From: Methanobacterium sp.
Lineage (GTDB): Archaea > Methanobacteriota > Methanobacteria > Methanobacteriales > Methanobacteriaceae
Assembly (NCBI GenBank): GCA_021372715.1
Contig: JAJFTX010000044.1
Span: 1-12,035, forward strand
DNA: 12,035 nt
Direction: 5' to 3'
The notes beneath the pieces were generated by a model. It ran no database searches, was not told the DNA's origin, and was given only the letters and a program-made list of their open reading frames with translations. A program made the translations under genes and the position numbers. This document shows, piece after piece, positions 1 to 8,611 of this stretch (position 1 is its first letter; the number at the start of each line of letters is the position of its first letter).

Positions 1-8
1 GTAAATAA

Positions 9-1421
<1,413 letters not shown>

Positions 1422-1426
1422 AAACC

Positions 1427-1431
1427 GGAGG
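1427..1431 (+). promoter_or_regulatory. Ribosome binding site of mvhB
   Basis: GGAGG lies in the 18-base mvhA-mvhB gap, eight bases before the ATG at 1440. It fixes the start and serves as the local reference for Shine-Dalgarno spacing. The same eight-base spacing occurs before the FKBP gene, and L10e has seven. Confidence 0.85.
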
Positions 1432-1439
1432 CTAGAAAT

Positions 1440-2681
1440 ATGATAGTAGTCAATAAAGAAGACTGCATCAGATGTGGCGCATGCCAAGGGATCTGTCCTA
1501 CCGCCGCCATAGCAGTATCACCAGAAGATGTGATTTACTGTGACTTGTGTGCTGGCCAGCCAAAATGTGTGGAAATCTGTCCCAAAGGCGCACTAAAAAC
1601 CAGTGAAGTTGCGGTTGGAGAAGAAGGCAACGTTGAAACACGCATAGTATTCAACCCCTCCTTATGTGATGAATGCGGTGACTGTGTAGATATTTGCCCC
1701 CCCAACATCATGAAACTGGATAAAAGTGAAATGAAAAAGGTGCCACTAGAAGGGTACTGCGTAATGTGTGAACAATGCGTAGATGTATGCCCTGTGGATG
1801 TCATAGGTATAGAAGGCGTTAAAGAACCTGCAAAGAAAGAATTAGAGATAACAGGACCAATATATATTGCAGACTGTGTAGGATGTGGACTGTGTGTAGA
1901 TGAATGCCCTGTAGATGCTATAACACTTTCAGAATATGGGGGTACCATTGAAATCGATGAAGATACCTGTATCAAATGTGGTGTCTGTTCACAAACCTGT
2001 CCCTGGAATGCAGTGTTCATATCTGGTAGGAAACCTGAAAAACGCTCAAAAGAGGTTAAAAACTTCTCAGTAGATGAGGAAACCTGTATAGGATGTAACA
2101 TATGTGTTGAATCCTGTCCAGGAGATTTCATAGAAGAAAAAGCATCCACACTAACCGTGGAACTTCCTGAAATCTGTACCTATTGTGGTTTATGCGCAAA
2201 AATGTGTCCAGTTGAAGCTATAGATCTGGATATGGAATTAGGACCTGCTAAACCAGCATCTGAAGAAGGATTGGTCTATGATGAAGATAAATGTAAATTT
2301 ATCGGAGCATGTGCCAGAATATGTCCAACTGATGCCATAAGAGTAGTAACCAACACTGGAATGCAAGTTCCAGGCGATTTAAATACCAATGCAGAACCAT
2401 CCCTGGCCATGTGTACCAGATGCGGAGCCTGTACCACAGTCTGTCCAGAAGGAGCATTAAGCCTAGTAGAAATTGATAAAGTGGTAGATGGAGAACCAGT
2501 AAAACGGAAAAGGATACAGTTCAATCCAGCATTATGTAATGAATGCGGAGATTGTGTGGAAGTTTGTCCATACGAGATGCTGAAAATCCACCCTGGTGAA
2601 AAAATACCACTCAAAGGTTTCTGTACCCTATGCGATCAGTGCATTGATGCCTGTCCTGAAGGAGCATTTAAGACAAAATAG
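1440..2681 (+). CDS. mvhB: Polyferredoxin MvhB
   Basis: A 413-residue protein made almost entirely of bacterial-type ferredoxin motifs. It is encoded with the Mvh hydrogenase and is presumed to carry electrons in the cytoplasm. Twelve cysteine motifs are visible, at residues 9-19, 34-47, 76-86, 107-117, 146-156, 177-187, 216-226, 246-256, 285-295, 325-335, 366-376 and 395-405, forming six two-cluster domains. Motif 2 has a wider CxxCx5CxxxC spacing. Motif 9 reads CKFIGACARIC and has Ile288 where the second cysteine should be, so it has only three ligands. Residues 68-118 and 358-406 are clearly alike, pointing to internal duplication. The gene starts 18 bases after mvhA and is certainly co-transcribed with it; a terminator follows. 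The 12-motif architecture is the classic methanobacterial MvhB. Its exact electron partner is not settled by the sequence. Confidence 0.96.
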   Translation: MIVVNKEDCIRCGACQGICPTAAIAVSPEDVIYCDLCAGQPKCVEICPKGALKTSEVAVGEEGNVETRIVFNPSLCDECGDCVDICPPNIMKLDKSEMKKVPLEGYCVMCEQCVDVCPVDVIGIEGVKEPAKKELEITGPIYIADCVGCGLCVDECPVDAITLSEYGGTIEIDEDTCIKCGVCSQTCPWNAVFISGRKPEKRSKEVKNFSVDEETCIGCNICVESCPGDFIEEKASTLTVELPEICTYCGLCAKMCPVEAIDLDMELGPAKPASEEGLVYDEDKCKFIGACARICPTDAIRVVTNTGMQVPGDLNTNAEPSLAMCTRCGACTTVCPEGALSLVEIDKVVDGEPVKRKRIQFNPALCNECGDCVEVCPYEMLKIHPGEKIPLKGFCTLCDQCIDACPEGAFKTK

Positions 2682-2684
2682 AAA

Positions 2685-2728
2685 TTTTTTTTAAGGTGGA
2701 ATATTTCCACCTATATTTTATTATTTTT
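2685..2728 (+). terminator. Terminator of the mvh operon
   Basis: A run of eight T (2685-2692) starts three bases after the mvhB stop. It is followed by a perfect 8-bp inverted repeat, AGGTGGAA (2694-2701) and TTCCACCT (2705-2712), with a 3-base loop, and then more T-rich sequence to 2728. T-runs are the main archaeal termination signal, and the hairpin adds support. The pyrC gene converges from the other side. Confidence 0.8.
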
Positions 2729-2780
2729 AAATTGAATATTTGCATCCTAATTTTAATTATAAACCCAATTATTTTTACTA

Positions 2781-2801
2781 ATTGTATGGCCTATGTACAA
2801 T
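2781..2801. repeat. Short inverted repeat downstream of pyrC
   Basis: ATTGTA (2781-2786) and TACAAT (2796-2801) form a 6-bp inverted repeat with a 9-base loop, seven bases beyond the pyrC stop on the minus strand. It could help end or stabilise the pyrC transcript, but no long T-run follows on that strand, so calling it a terminator would be weak. Confidence 0.35.
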
Positions 2802-2807
2802 ATAATA

Positions 2808-4106
2808 TTAGCAAGCTAATTTACCAATATTTTTGTAGATTTCCCCTTCGTCCATTACCACATTGCCCCTAACCATAGTCATAACTGGTTTTCCTTTAAC
2901 TTTAAATCCTTTAAATGGTGAATATTTAGCCTTGGAACGGAAATTGTATGGATTTATTATGTCCTCTTTTTTCATATCTACCACAACTAAATCTGCATCA
3001 TAACCTTCTTTTATATATCCTTTACTGGCCAGCTGAAATATCAGGGATGGTTTTACACATAACAAACTCTTCAAATGGTTAAAAGTTATATTTTGACGAT
3101 TGATTTCTGTTAAAAGTAGGGGTATGGTGGTTTCCAAGTTAGGAATGCCTGGTGGGGCGTCCCATATGTCATTATTTTTTTCTGCTATGGTGTGTGGGGC
3201 ATGATCTGTTCCTATGATATCTATGGAGCTTAAATTCCTTATATTTAATTTATCGTCCTGGTTTCTGAGTGGTGGATTGGTTTTAGCGAAATTACCGCAT
3301 TTATTGAGGAAATGACTATCTAAAAATAGATGATGGGGGGTTATTTCGCAGGTTATCTTAGAATTTGAAATTTTAGCTTTACTTATTAACTCTAGAGATT
3401 TTCTGGTACTGATATGGCAGATGTGTATGTTTAGATCATATTCACAAGCCAGTTGGAGTGCTTTGGATACTGCCTTAGTTTCAGCTTTCGGAGGCCGGGC
3501 TTCTGCATAGATTTCGGGCTTTAATATATGTTTATTTCGTTGAAATTGGGTATTTTTCTGCACAATCTCTTTATCTTCACAGTGTAAAGTTATGAGAGGT
3601 TTTATGCTTCCTTTATCCTCTTTAATATTTCTTATTTCCATAAAAACTTTATTTAAATAATCATCATCTAATTGGTCCATAAATATCTTAAAAGAAGCGG
3701 GTCCCAGTATCGCTGTGGTCTTTATATCTTCAAGTTTACCCACCCCCGCATGCAAACCATAATCCACTAAACTTTTCTTATGGGCTATTTTTAATTTTTC
3801 TTTAAATGCTACTGGTGTATTGGTGGGTGGTAGTGTATTAGGCATATCCATTACTGTGGTGAATCCTCCATTGGCAGCAGACATAGTTCCCGTTCTAAAA
3901 TCTTCTTTGTAAGTCAATCCTGGATCTCTAAAGTGTACATGAGCATCAATAAATCCGGGTAAAATCACCGACCCTTTCAAATCAATAACTTCTTCCCTCT
4001 TTGGAGCTATTTTCTTTATTATGGATATTTTACCATTACTAATGCCTATAGAGATTAATTTATTCTCAGGGACTATTTTACCATCTTTTATCCATAGATC
4101 TACCAT
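2808..4106 (-). CDS. pyrC: Dihydroorotase (class I type)
   Basis: A cytoplasmic zinc amidohydrolase that cyclises N-carbamoyl-aspartate to dihydroorotate, the third step of de novo pyrimidine synthesis. The 432 residues fit the long class I form. Visible metal-site elements are H56 and H58 in DAHVHFRDPG, K140 in SFKIFMD (the probable carbamylated bridging lysine), H175 in LHCED, H231 in CHIST and D301 in GTDHAPH; ITPHHLF (255-261) is a further family signature. The N- and C-terminal beta segments typical of amidohydrolases frame the barrel. The ATG at 4106 has a modest AGG seven bases upstream. The gene lies 59 bases downstream of the lipoprotein gene on the same strand and may be read through from it or from its own promoter. 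Hydantoinase-like relatives share the fold, but the HxHFRDPG and GTDHAPH context favours dihydroorotase. Confidence 0.93.
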   Translation of the reverse strand: MVDLWIKDGKIVPENKLISIGISNGKISIIKKIAPKREEVIDLKGSVILPGFIDAHVHFRDPGLTYKEDFRTGTMSAANGGFTTVMDMPNTLPPTNTPVAFKEKLKIAHKKSLVDYGLHAGVGKLEDIKTTAILGPASFKIFMDQLDDDYLNKVFMEIRNIKEDKGSIKPLITLHCEDKEIVQKNTQFQRNKHILKPEIYAEARPPKAETKAVSKALQLACEYDLNIHICHISTRKSLELISKAKISNSKITCEITPHHLFLDSHFLNKCGNFAKTNPPLRNQDDKLNIRNLSSIDIIGTDHAPHTIAEKNNDIWDAPPGIPNLETTIPLLLTEINRQNITFNHLKSLLCVKPSLIFQLASKGYIKEGYDADLVVVDMKKEDIINPYNFRSKAKYSPFKGFKVKGKPVMTMVRGNVVMDEGEIYKNIGKLAC

Positions 4107-4165
4107 ATAAAAACCTATATTTAGTTCAAATTATTTTAATAAATGTATCCGGATTTCAATATTAT

Positions 4166-4687
4166 TCAGGATTTCACCTGGAAACTGTTTATTATTTGAT
4201 TAAAGGCAACATCTTTAGTGGTGAAATCTTCAGGGGGGATTACAGTACAGATAATAGTAAATATGGTTCCATTTTTCTCCAGCCAGATTTCTCTGATTTT
4301 TTGCCGGGTTTGGGTACTGTTACAACCAATCTGAAAAACAATTTCATAGGCCTGAACTCCAGCTACGGTGATGGTTCGGTTGGAAACCTGCTGGTAACAA
4401 TATCCCTGGAATCTACTAGAATGATTAGTTATAGATTCATGATATGCCTCTTCTAAGCTGGAACCAGATGGAATATCGTATTTAAATATTTTAACATCTG
4501 CTTGACTAGATTCGTAAACAATTACCATTGCACCGGGCAAGTCAAAGATATGTTGGCTGGTATTCCAGTTTGAGGGGTAATCAAAGGATATGCCTTTATT
4601 ATCATAATGTTTTGAAGAAACACATCCAGATAATACGATCACTGAAATAATAATTAAAATGATGATAATAGAATCTGAAGTCTTCAT
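4166..4687 (-). CDS. Predicted surface lipoprotein, PsbP-like, function unknown
   Basis: This 173-residue protein starts with a hydrophobic stretch (residues 7-19) ending in a lipobox LSGC with Cys22, so it is probably exported and lipid-anchored. The mature part begins with a segment of the form YDNKGISFDYPSNW (28-41), which is characteristic of the PsbP/DUF1795-like beta-sheet proteins common in methanogens. Five N-x-S/T sites (for example N42-T-S and the NHS, NRT, NST and NGT tripeptides) are consistent with an N-glycosylated extracellular domain. Three further cysteines lie in the mature part. No catalytic motif is recognisable, and I assign no function. The gene has no Shine-Dalgarno sequence before its ATG; a TATA-like box 24-31 bases upstream suggests a leaderless mRNA. 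It is divergent from the TmcAL-like gene and lies upstream of pyrC. Confidence 0.8.
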   Translation of the reverse strand: MKTSDSIIIILIIISVIVLSGCVSSKHYDNKGISFDYPSNWNTSQHIFDLPGAMVIVYESSQADVKIFKYDIPSGSSLEEAYHESITNHSSRFQGYCYQQVSNRTITVAGVQAYEIVFQIGCNSTQTRQKIREIWLEKNGTIFTIICTVIPPEDFTTKDVAFNQIINSFQVKS

Positions 4688-4710
4688 GTTTAATGATTAT
4701 TTTGCAATTT

Positions 4711-4718
4711 CATATACC
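4711..4718 (-). promoter_or_regulatory. Probable TATA box of the lipoprotein gene
   Basis: On the minus strand this reads GGTATATG. Its centre is about 27 bases before the lipoprotein ATG (4687), which is the usual archaeal distance to the transcription start. The mRNA would then start at or next to the ATG, matching the absence of a ribosome binding site. The same AT-rich stretch may also serve the divergent gene. Confidence 0.4.
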
Positions 4719-4764
4719 TTTGGATTAGAAAAAAACAAATATTATTTTCTTAGATATATTTTTA

Positions 4765-4771
4765 AGGTGAT
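4765..4771 (+). promoter_or_regulatory. Strong Shine-Dalgarno sequence deciding the start of the TmcAL-like gene
   Basis: AGGTGAT matches seven consecutive bases of the archaeal ideal GGAGGTGAT. Counting eight bases after the AGG, as in mvhB and the FKBP gene, lands exactly on an in-frame CTG at 4776. There is no ATG in the reading frame near this site; the only nearby ATG (4786) is out of frame and meets a stop three codons later. Confidence 0.6.
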
Positions 4772-4775
4772 ACTA

Positions 4776-5873
4776 CTGCAGATAAATGATTTTGTAAAAA
4801 ACTTCCTGAAAAAAGATAGGCAACTTATTCTAGAAGATTCACAGATTAGCCCAGGATATGGTGAGGCAAAAACAGACATTGATATCATAGCAGACTTTAC
4901 AGAGTATAATCCTCTACACATTGGGCATCTTCATTGTATGTTAGAAGCTAAAAAAAAGGTGGAAAATGGAATTTTCACTGCAATAGTACCTGGACCCCTG
5001 GAGCGTAGTGGAAGAGGTTTACCTTACATCATGACCAGATATGCTCGAGCCCAAGCAGCGGTAGCAGTAGGTGCTGATGTAGTGGTTGAAGGACCACCTA
5101 TGGGTATAATGGGCTCAGGACAATACTCTATCTGTTTAGCAAAGATCTTCCAAGCATTGGATGCAGATTATATTCCCCGGGGATATAAACCTTTCGATGG
5201 ATTTGAAGAGATATTAAAACGTATCAATAAAGGATCAGCGGTAGTTCCCCGTCCTTATAAAATTGTTGATTTGAATGCCAACCAGGTACTTTTAAAGGGT
5301 AAATTAGATGAAGATAACTATGTAATAGTTTCCCTTTCCAAATCATTGCATAAAATCGGTTTCGATTTTAAGGATAAATTCATTTTTATCAAAAGAATTG
5401 AAGGAGTGAGTGGGACTAAGATTCGAGAGGCAGTAGTATCTTCTGAACTTTTTTCTGTAAGGGATATGTTGCCATCAGAAACTATAGAAATTTTAGAAGG
5501 AGAAATAACTAATGAAAAGGCTCCTTTACACCAGATAAGAGATGAGCAGGGCATATTGAAGAGGGTTAATGAAAACTCTTTTGAAGATATTAAATCCATG
5601 TCCTTAATAGATGAACGGACCGCTCGTGCATTCTATGACAATAGGCCATTCAGCAGTCTGGATGAGGTTGAAAGATTTATTTCCCGAGGATTCAGCCGAC
5701 ATCACAAGCACAGAGTATTATCCTCCTTGGAGGTAGGCATATTTAAGGAAGTAATACATAGATATATTGAAAATTATCCAGCAAAAATTCGTATCTTAAA
5801 CTATAAAAACAAAGAAATTTTAAAAGAATTTAAAAAGAGGATACCACACAGGAGGTTAGAGATATGTCAGTGA
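4776..5873 (+). CDS. HIGH-motif nucleotidyltransferase, TmcAL/YlbM-like
   Basis: About 365 residues counting from CTG 4776. An N-terminal Rossmann-type nucleotidyltransferase domain carries FTEYNPLHIGHLH with the H48-x-G50-H51 nucleotide-binding motif. It continues with segments like RSGRGLPYIMTRYARA and GADVVVEGPP, which parallel YlbM/TmcAL, the bacterial tRNA(Met) cytidine acetate ligase that makes ac4C34. SGTKIRE (S212-R217) is the second, late motif of this superfamily. The C-terminal part has a helix-hairpin-helix-like stretch around residues 292-315 and ends in a basic region, suggesting nucleic-acid binding. The true substrate in archaea is unknown to me. The start is uncertain: ATG 4659 and ATG 4686 would overlap the divergent gene or its promoter and add an AT-driven, unconserved leader, and GTG 4767 lies inside the Shine-Dalgarno sequence. 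CTG 4776 fits the spacing. The stop overlaps the FKBP start by 10 bases. Confidence 0.8.
   Translation: MQINDFVKNFLKKDRQLILEDSQISPGYGEAKTDIDIIADFTEYNPLHIGHLHCMLEAKKKVENGIFTAIVPGPLERSGRGLPYIMTRYARAQAAVAVGADVVVEGPPMGIMGSGQYSICLAKIFQALDADYIPRGYKPFDGFEEILKRINKGSAVVPRPYKIVDLNANQVLLKGKLDEDNYVIVSLSKSLHKIGFDFKDKFIFIKRIEGVSGTKIREAVVSSELFSVRDMLPSETIEILEGEITNEKAPLHQIRDEQGILKRVNENSFEDIKSMSLIDERTARAFYDNRPFSSLDEVERFISRGFSRHHKHRVLSSLEVGIFKEVIHRYIENYPAKIRILNYKNKEILKEFKKRIPHRRLEICQ
5851..5855 (+). promoter_or_regulatory. Ribosome binding site of the FKBP gene, inside the upstream gene
   Basis: GGAGG lies within the last codons of the TmcAL-like gene, eight bases before the FKBP ATG at 5864. With the 10-base gene overlap this indicates coupled translation of the two proteins. 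Confidence 0.8.
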
Positions 5874-6748
5874 AAAATGGAGATTTTTTAAGATTAGAAT
5901 ATACAGGAAAGGTTCAGGAGACTGGTGAAGTTTTCGACACAACCGATGAAAAAGTGGCAGAAGAAGAAGGAATTTTATCAGAAAATAAAGTTTACGGCGC
6001 CATTCCAATCATAGTAGGCGCAGGTCATGTTCTTAAAGGTATTGAGGAGGCCCTTATTGATATGGATGAGGGTGATGAGAAGACCGTGGAGATACCACCA
6101 CAGGAAGGATTTGGTGAAAGGGACCCTAAACAGATACAGCTTATACCCATGTCAGAATTCCGTAAACAAGGCATAAAACCCAAAATTGGTATGAGTATTT
6201 CCTTAGAGAATACTCCTGGTGTTATACGAAGTGTAAGCGGAGGAAGAGTAAGGGTAGATTTCAACCATGAATTGGCTGGAAAAAATCTTCATTATAAAAT
6301 TCAGGTTAAGAAGATCATAACTGATGACGAAGAGAAAATAAGAAGCATGATCGGTCTGCACTATCCCAATCCCAATATAGAACTAGATAAACATAAAATA
6401 ACCATAGAAGATGGTAAAGTAACCATACAAATGGATGAAATGACCAAATTCGATAAAAAGCCTTATGTAGATATAACATTTGTCCGTTTCAGAATCGCCC
6501 GTGATATATGGGAGAACATGGAAAATGTGGAAAAAGTAGAATTTGTGGATGTCTTTGAGAAGAAAGTAAACGACGAAGCAGTGAATAAAACAGTAGAATC
6601 AGCTTCCGAAGAAGTGAGTGAAGAGATAGCCGAAGAAATACCTGAAGTTGCTGAGGAAATATCTGAAGTATCAGAGGAATCAGAAGAGACAGAAACAATT
6701 GCTGAAGAGGTTTTAGAAGAGCGTATTCCTGATAAAAAGGAAGAATAG
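5864..6748 (+). CDS. Long-type archaeal FKBP peptidyl-prolyl isomerase with Glu-rich tail
   Basis: A cytoplasmic prolyl cis-trans isomerase and probable chaperone of the SlyD/FKBP26 type, 294 residues. The FKBP domain starts with LEYTGKVQETGEVFDTT (11-27) and VGAGHVLKGIEEAL (51-64). At about residue 87 the flap is replaced by an insert-in-flap domain (about 88-130) that binds unfolded chains in this family, and the fold resumes at NHELAGK (134-140). A further domain (about 153-235) matches the extra C-terminal module of long archaeal FKBPs such as the Methanocaldococcus 26-kDa protein, where it mediates dimerisation. Residues 236-294 form a low-complexity tail with 23 Glu in 59 positions, probably disordered; this is unlike the His-rich nickel-binding tail of bacterial SlyD. 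The gene overlaps the upstream reading frame by 10 bases and is followed by T-runs. Confidence 0.93.
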   Translation: MSVKNGDFLRLEYTGKVQETGEVFDTTDEKVAEEEGILSENKVYGAIPIIVGAGHVLKGIEEALIDMDEGDEKTVEIPPQEGFGERDPKQIQLIPMSEFRKQGIKPKIGMSISLENTPGVIRSVSGGRVRVDFNHELAGKNLHYKIQVKKIITDDEEKIRSMIGLHYPNPNIELDKHKITIEDGKVTIQMDEMTKFDKKPYVDITFVRFRIARDIWENMENVEKVEFVDVFEKKVNDEAVNKTVESASEEVSEEIAEEIPEVAEEISEVSEESEETETIAEEVLEERIPDKKEE

Positions 6749-6816
6749 AATTATTAATTGGATAAATAAAGATTAAACCATTAATGATTAGATCAAACCT
6801 TTGAAATTAGAATAAC

Positions 6817-6838
6817 TTTTTTTCCTTTTTTAATTTTT
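6817..6838 (+). terminator. T-tract terminator after the FKBP gene
   Basis: Three closely packed T-runs (7, 6 and 5 T, interrupted only by CC and AA) start about 70 bases after the FKBP stop. There is no clear hairpin, as expected for an intrinsic archaeal terminator. Further T-runs follow near 6848 and 6900. The 190-base spacer 6749-6938 contains nothing else I can recognise, and no comparable T-run serves serS on the minus strand. Confidence 0.65.
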
Positions 6839-6938
6839 ATGTCCCGATTTTTTAAAGTCAGATAAAGTAATTTTTACATTCAATTTTTTCATCTAAAATT
6901 CTTTTTTATCTTTAAATTAACCCCTATTCATAAACATT

Positions 6939-8570
6939 TCAGGGCCATGTCAGAATATTAGGCATATGCACTTTTTTCATTCTTTCAGTGATTTCATCTG
7001 GCCAGTTCTCCTGGTTAAATCCTTTTTGGGCTAAAAATCCGAAAATCCAACGAGATATTCCCACACCAGTGCATCCGGTCCATATACGATGATTATGCGC
7101 TTCTTTGATGGAGAATCCTTCAATGAAATGTGTGCCATGGATGTTGGCAGATACCACTGCCACTCCTTTATCCTGAGTAGGAGCAACCAATCTCATCTCA
7201 TATTTCGGAACGTCTGGAAACTCAATTCCACGCTCTTCAGTTTTCCGGCCTTCCAGGTAGAATGGATCATCACCTACTTCAGTGTACCATTCCAACTCCA
7301 TTTCATTGGCCATATCCTCAGAGATATGAAGGGTGGAATCTCTTATATTTTCCACTTGCTCAGGTGTTCCCAGCCAGACCAATTCGATCCTCTGGAATTC
7401 ATGAACCCTGTCTAATCCTTTGGCTCCTCCGGCTTCCCAACGATAAGTCCAGCCACTGCGATCAAAAAACTTAATGGGCATTTCTTCTTCATCAATAACT
7501 TCATGTGAGAAGAATTCATAGAATGGTTCACACTGGGCTGGAGCAAGAACATAGGATGGATCCTTAAGTCCATCCTTCAGGAGAGGTATGGGGACTTCTT
7601 TATTGATGACCAGTTCCTGTTTAAACTTTTCAAAAATCTCCGGATCCCTTCGGGGTGCACAACAGTAATACATTCCTTCGGGAAGACCTTCCAAGTAGCG
7701 CATTTTGTTCATCACCGGAATGGGTATGAGTTTGGGCCACATGCACTCGGTGAATTCCAATTTATATACTAGTTTTTCTAAAAATAAATCTTCTATAGCT
7801 CTCTGTAGAGATATCAGCTGGGGTCCGTAGAACCATTGGCCTTTACCTGGGAATTTCTTAACCCAACCCAATTTAGCAGCTTCTTCTGTTGCATCCCCCT
7901 TAAATAAGAAATTCTGTTGAGGGCTGGTGGATATAACTGTGCCTGGTTCGATCTTGGTGACCTTTTTGGTGAGTTCATCAGATGGTTTGGTAACTGCCAC
8001 ACCCTGGTCTGATTCGATGTGTCCAGTGTCTAATGGTTCTTTTATAAATTTCAGCACGCGATCAACCACGTGTTTCCTTAATTCAGATTCTTTTAAATCG
8101 TTAAACTCAATTATCAGTTTATCAGCGGTAATTTCAGAATGGGAGACGTAGGGCATATCAATAATTTTATCTACAAGAGTGGCCCATATGTCAATTTCTC
8201 CTTTTTTAACCATGCCCGTAGTTTCATCTAATTCCGGTTTTTCAGGTAGGGTTATTTCAATCTTATAATCGTCTACTTCAATTTTTCTTATTCCCAGATG
8301 ATACTGTGGGCCTAAAATTTGGCTTAAAGGTTTTTTCATTCTTAATAGCGCATCATGCGCTCTTCCCCGTCTTCCTGATACCATTTTAACCTTTAAGGTA
8401 TTTCCTTCCATGTTCCAATCAACTATTTGGGAGGCATCCTTTAACTGGTCTTTAGGAATGCCCTTTAAAAATAATTCCTCATTGGCGTTGATTATGAATT
8501 CATCGATATCTTTTTGGGCTTCTAGAGCATCTTTATTAAATATTATCTTTCCCTGAAGAGTGAATTTCAT
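6939..8570 (-). CDS. serS: Seryl-tRNA synthetase, methanogen type (type 2)
   Basis: A cytoplasmic class II synthetase that charges tRNA(Ser) with serine. The 543 residues begin with an N-terminal tRNA-binding domain unlike the bacterial coiled coil, with SGRRGRAHDALLRMKKPL near residues 65-82. The catalytic core shows motif 2 with RWEAGG (377-382) and EFQRIE (391-396), and motif 3 GVGISRW (502-508). By comparison with the Methanosarcina barkeri enzyme, whose active-site zinc is held by Cys, Glu and Cys, the ligands here should be C347 (in AQCEPF), E396 and C500 (in WTGC). The spacings of 49 and 153 residues agree with that enzyme to within two. It is about 40 residues longer than that homologue, mainly in the N-terminal half. 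GGTGAT sits five bases before the ATG and supports the start. It follows the Pcc1 gene by 41 bases. Confidence 0.96.
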   Translation of the reverse strand: MKFTLQGKIIFNKDALEAQKDIDEFIINANEELFLKGIPKDQLKDASQIVDWNMEGNTLKVKMVSGRRGRAHDALLRMKKPLSQILGPQYHLGIRKIEVDDYKIEITLPEKPELDETTGMVKKGEIDIWATLVDKIIDMPYVSHSEITADKLIIEFNDLKESELRKHVVDRVLKFIKEPLDTGHIESDQGVAVTKPSDELTKKVTKIEPGTVISTSPQQNFLFKGDATEEAAKLGWVKKFPGKGQWFYGPQLISLQRAIEDLFLEKLVYKLEFTECMWPKLIPIPVMNKMRYLEGLPEGMYYCCAPRRDPEIFEKFKQELVINKEVPIPLLKDGLKDPSYVLAPAQCEPFYEFFSHEVIDEEEMPIKFFDRSGWTYRWEAGGAKGLDRVHEFQRIELVWLGTPEQVENIRDSTLHISEDMANEMELEWYTEVGDDPFYLEGRKTEERGIEFPDVPKYEMRLVAPTQDKGVAVVSANIHGTHFIEGFSIKEAHNHRIWTGCTGVGISRWIFGFLAQKGFNQENWPDEITERMKKVHMPNILTWP

Positions 8571-8611
8571 TTTAAATCACCATAGACTCCATTGAAATAT
8601 CATTTTACTAT

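Noticed and set aside
1535..2149. 204-codon minus-strand reading frame opposite mvhB
   Set aside because: Its repeated Thr/His/Ser-rich pattern is the antisense of the regularly spaced cysteine codons; mvhB is certain on the other strand.
4196..4456. 86-codon plus-strand frame opposite the lipoprotein gene
   Set aside because: No Shine-Dalgarno sequence, no recognisable motif, and the minus-strand lipoprotein has a clear lipobox.
6489..6698. Leu/Ser-rich minus-strand frame opposite the FKBP tail
   Set aside because: Composition is the mirror of GAA/GAG-rich coding sequence, with no recognisable protein.
7089..7474. Plus-strand frames opposite serS
   Set aside because: They lie wholly within the conserved catalytic domain of serS and have no family features.
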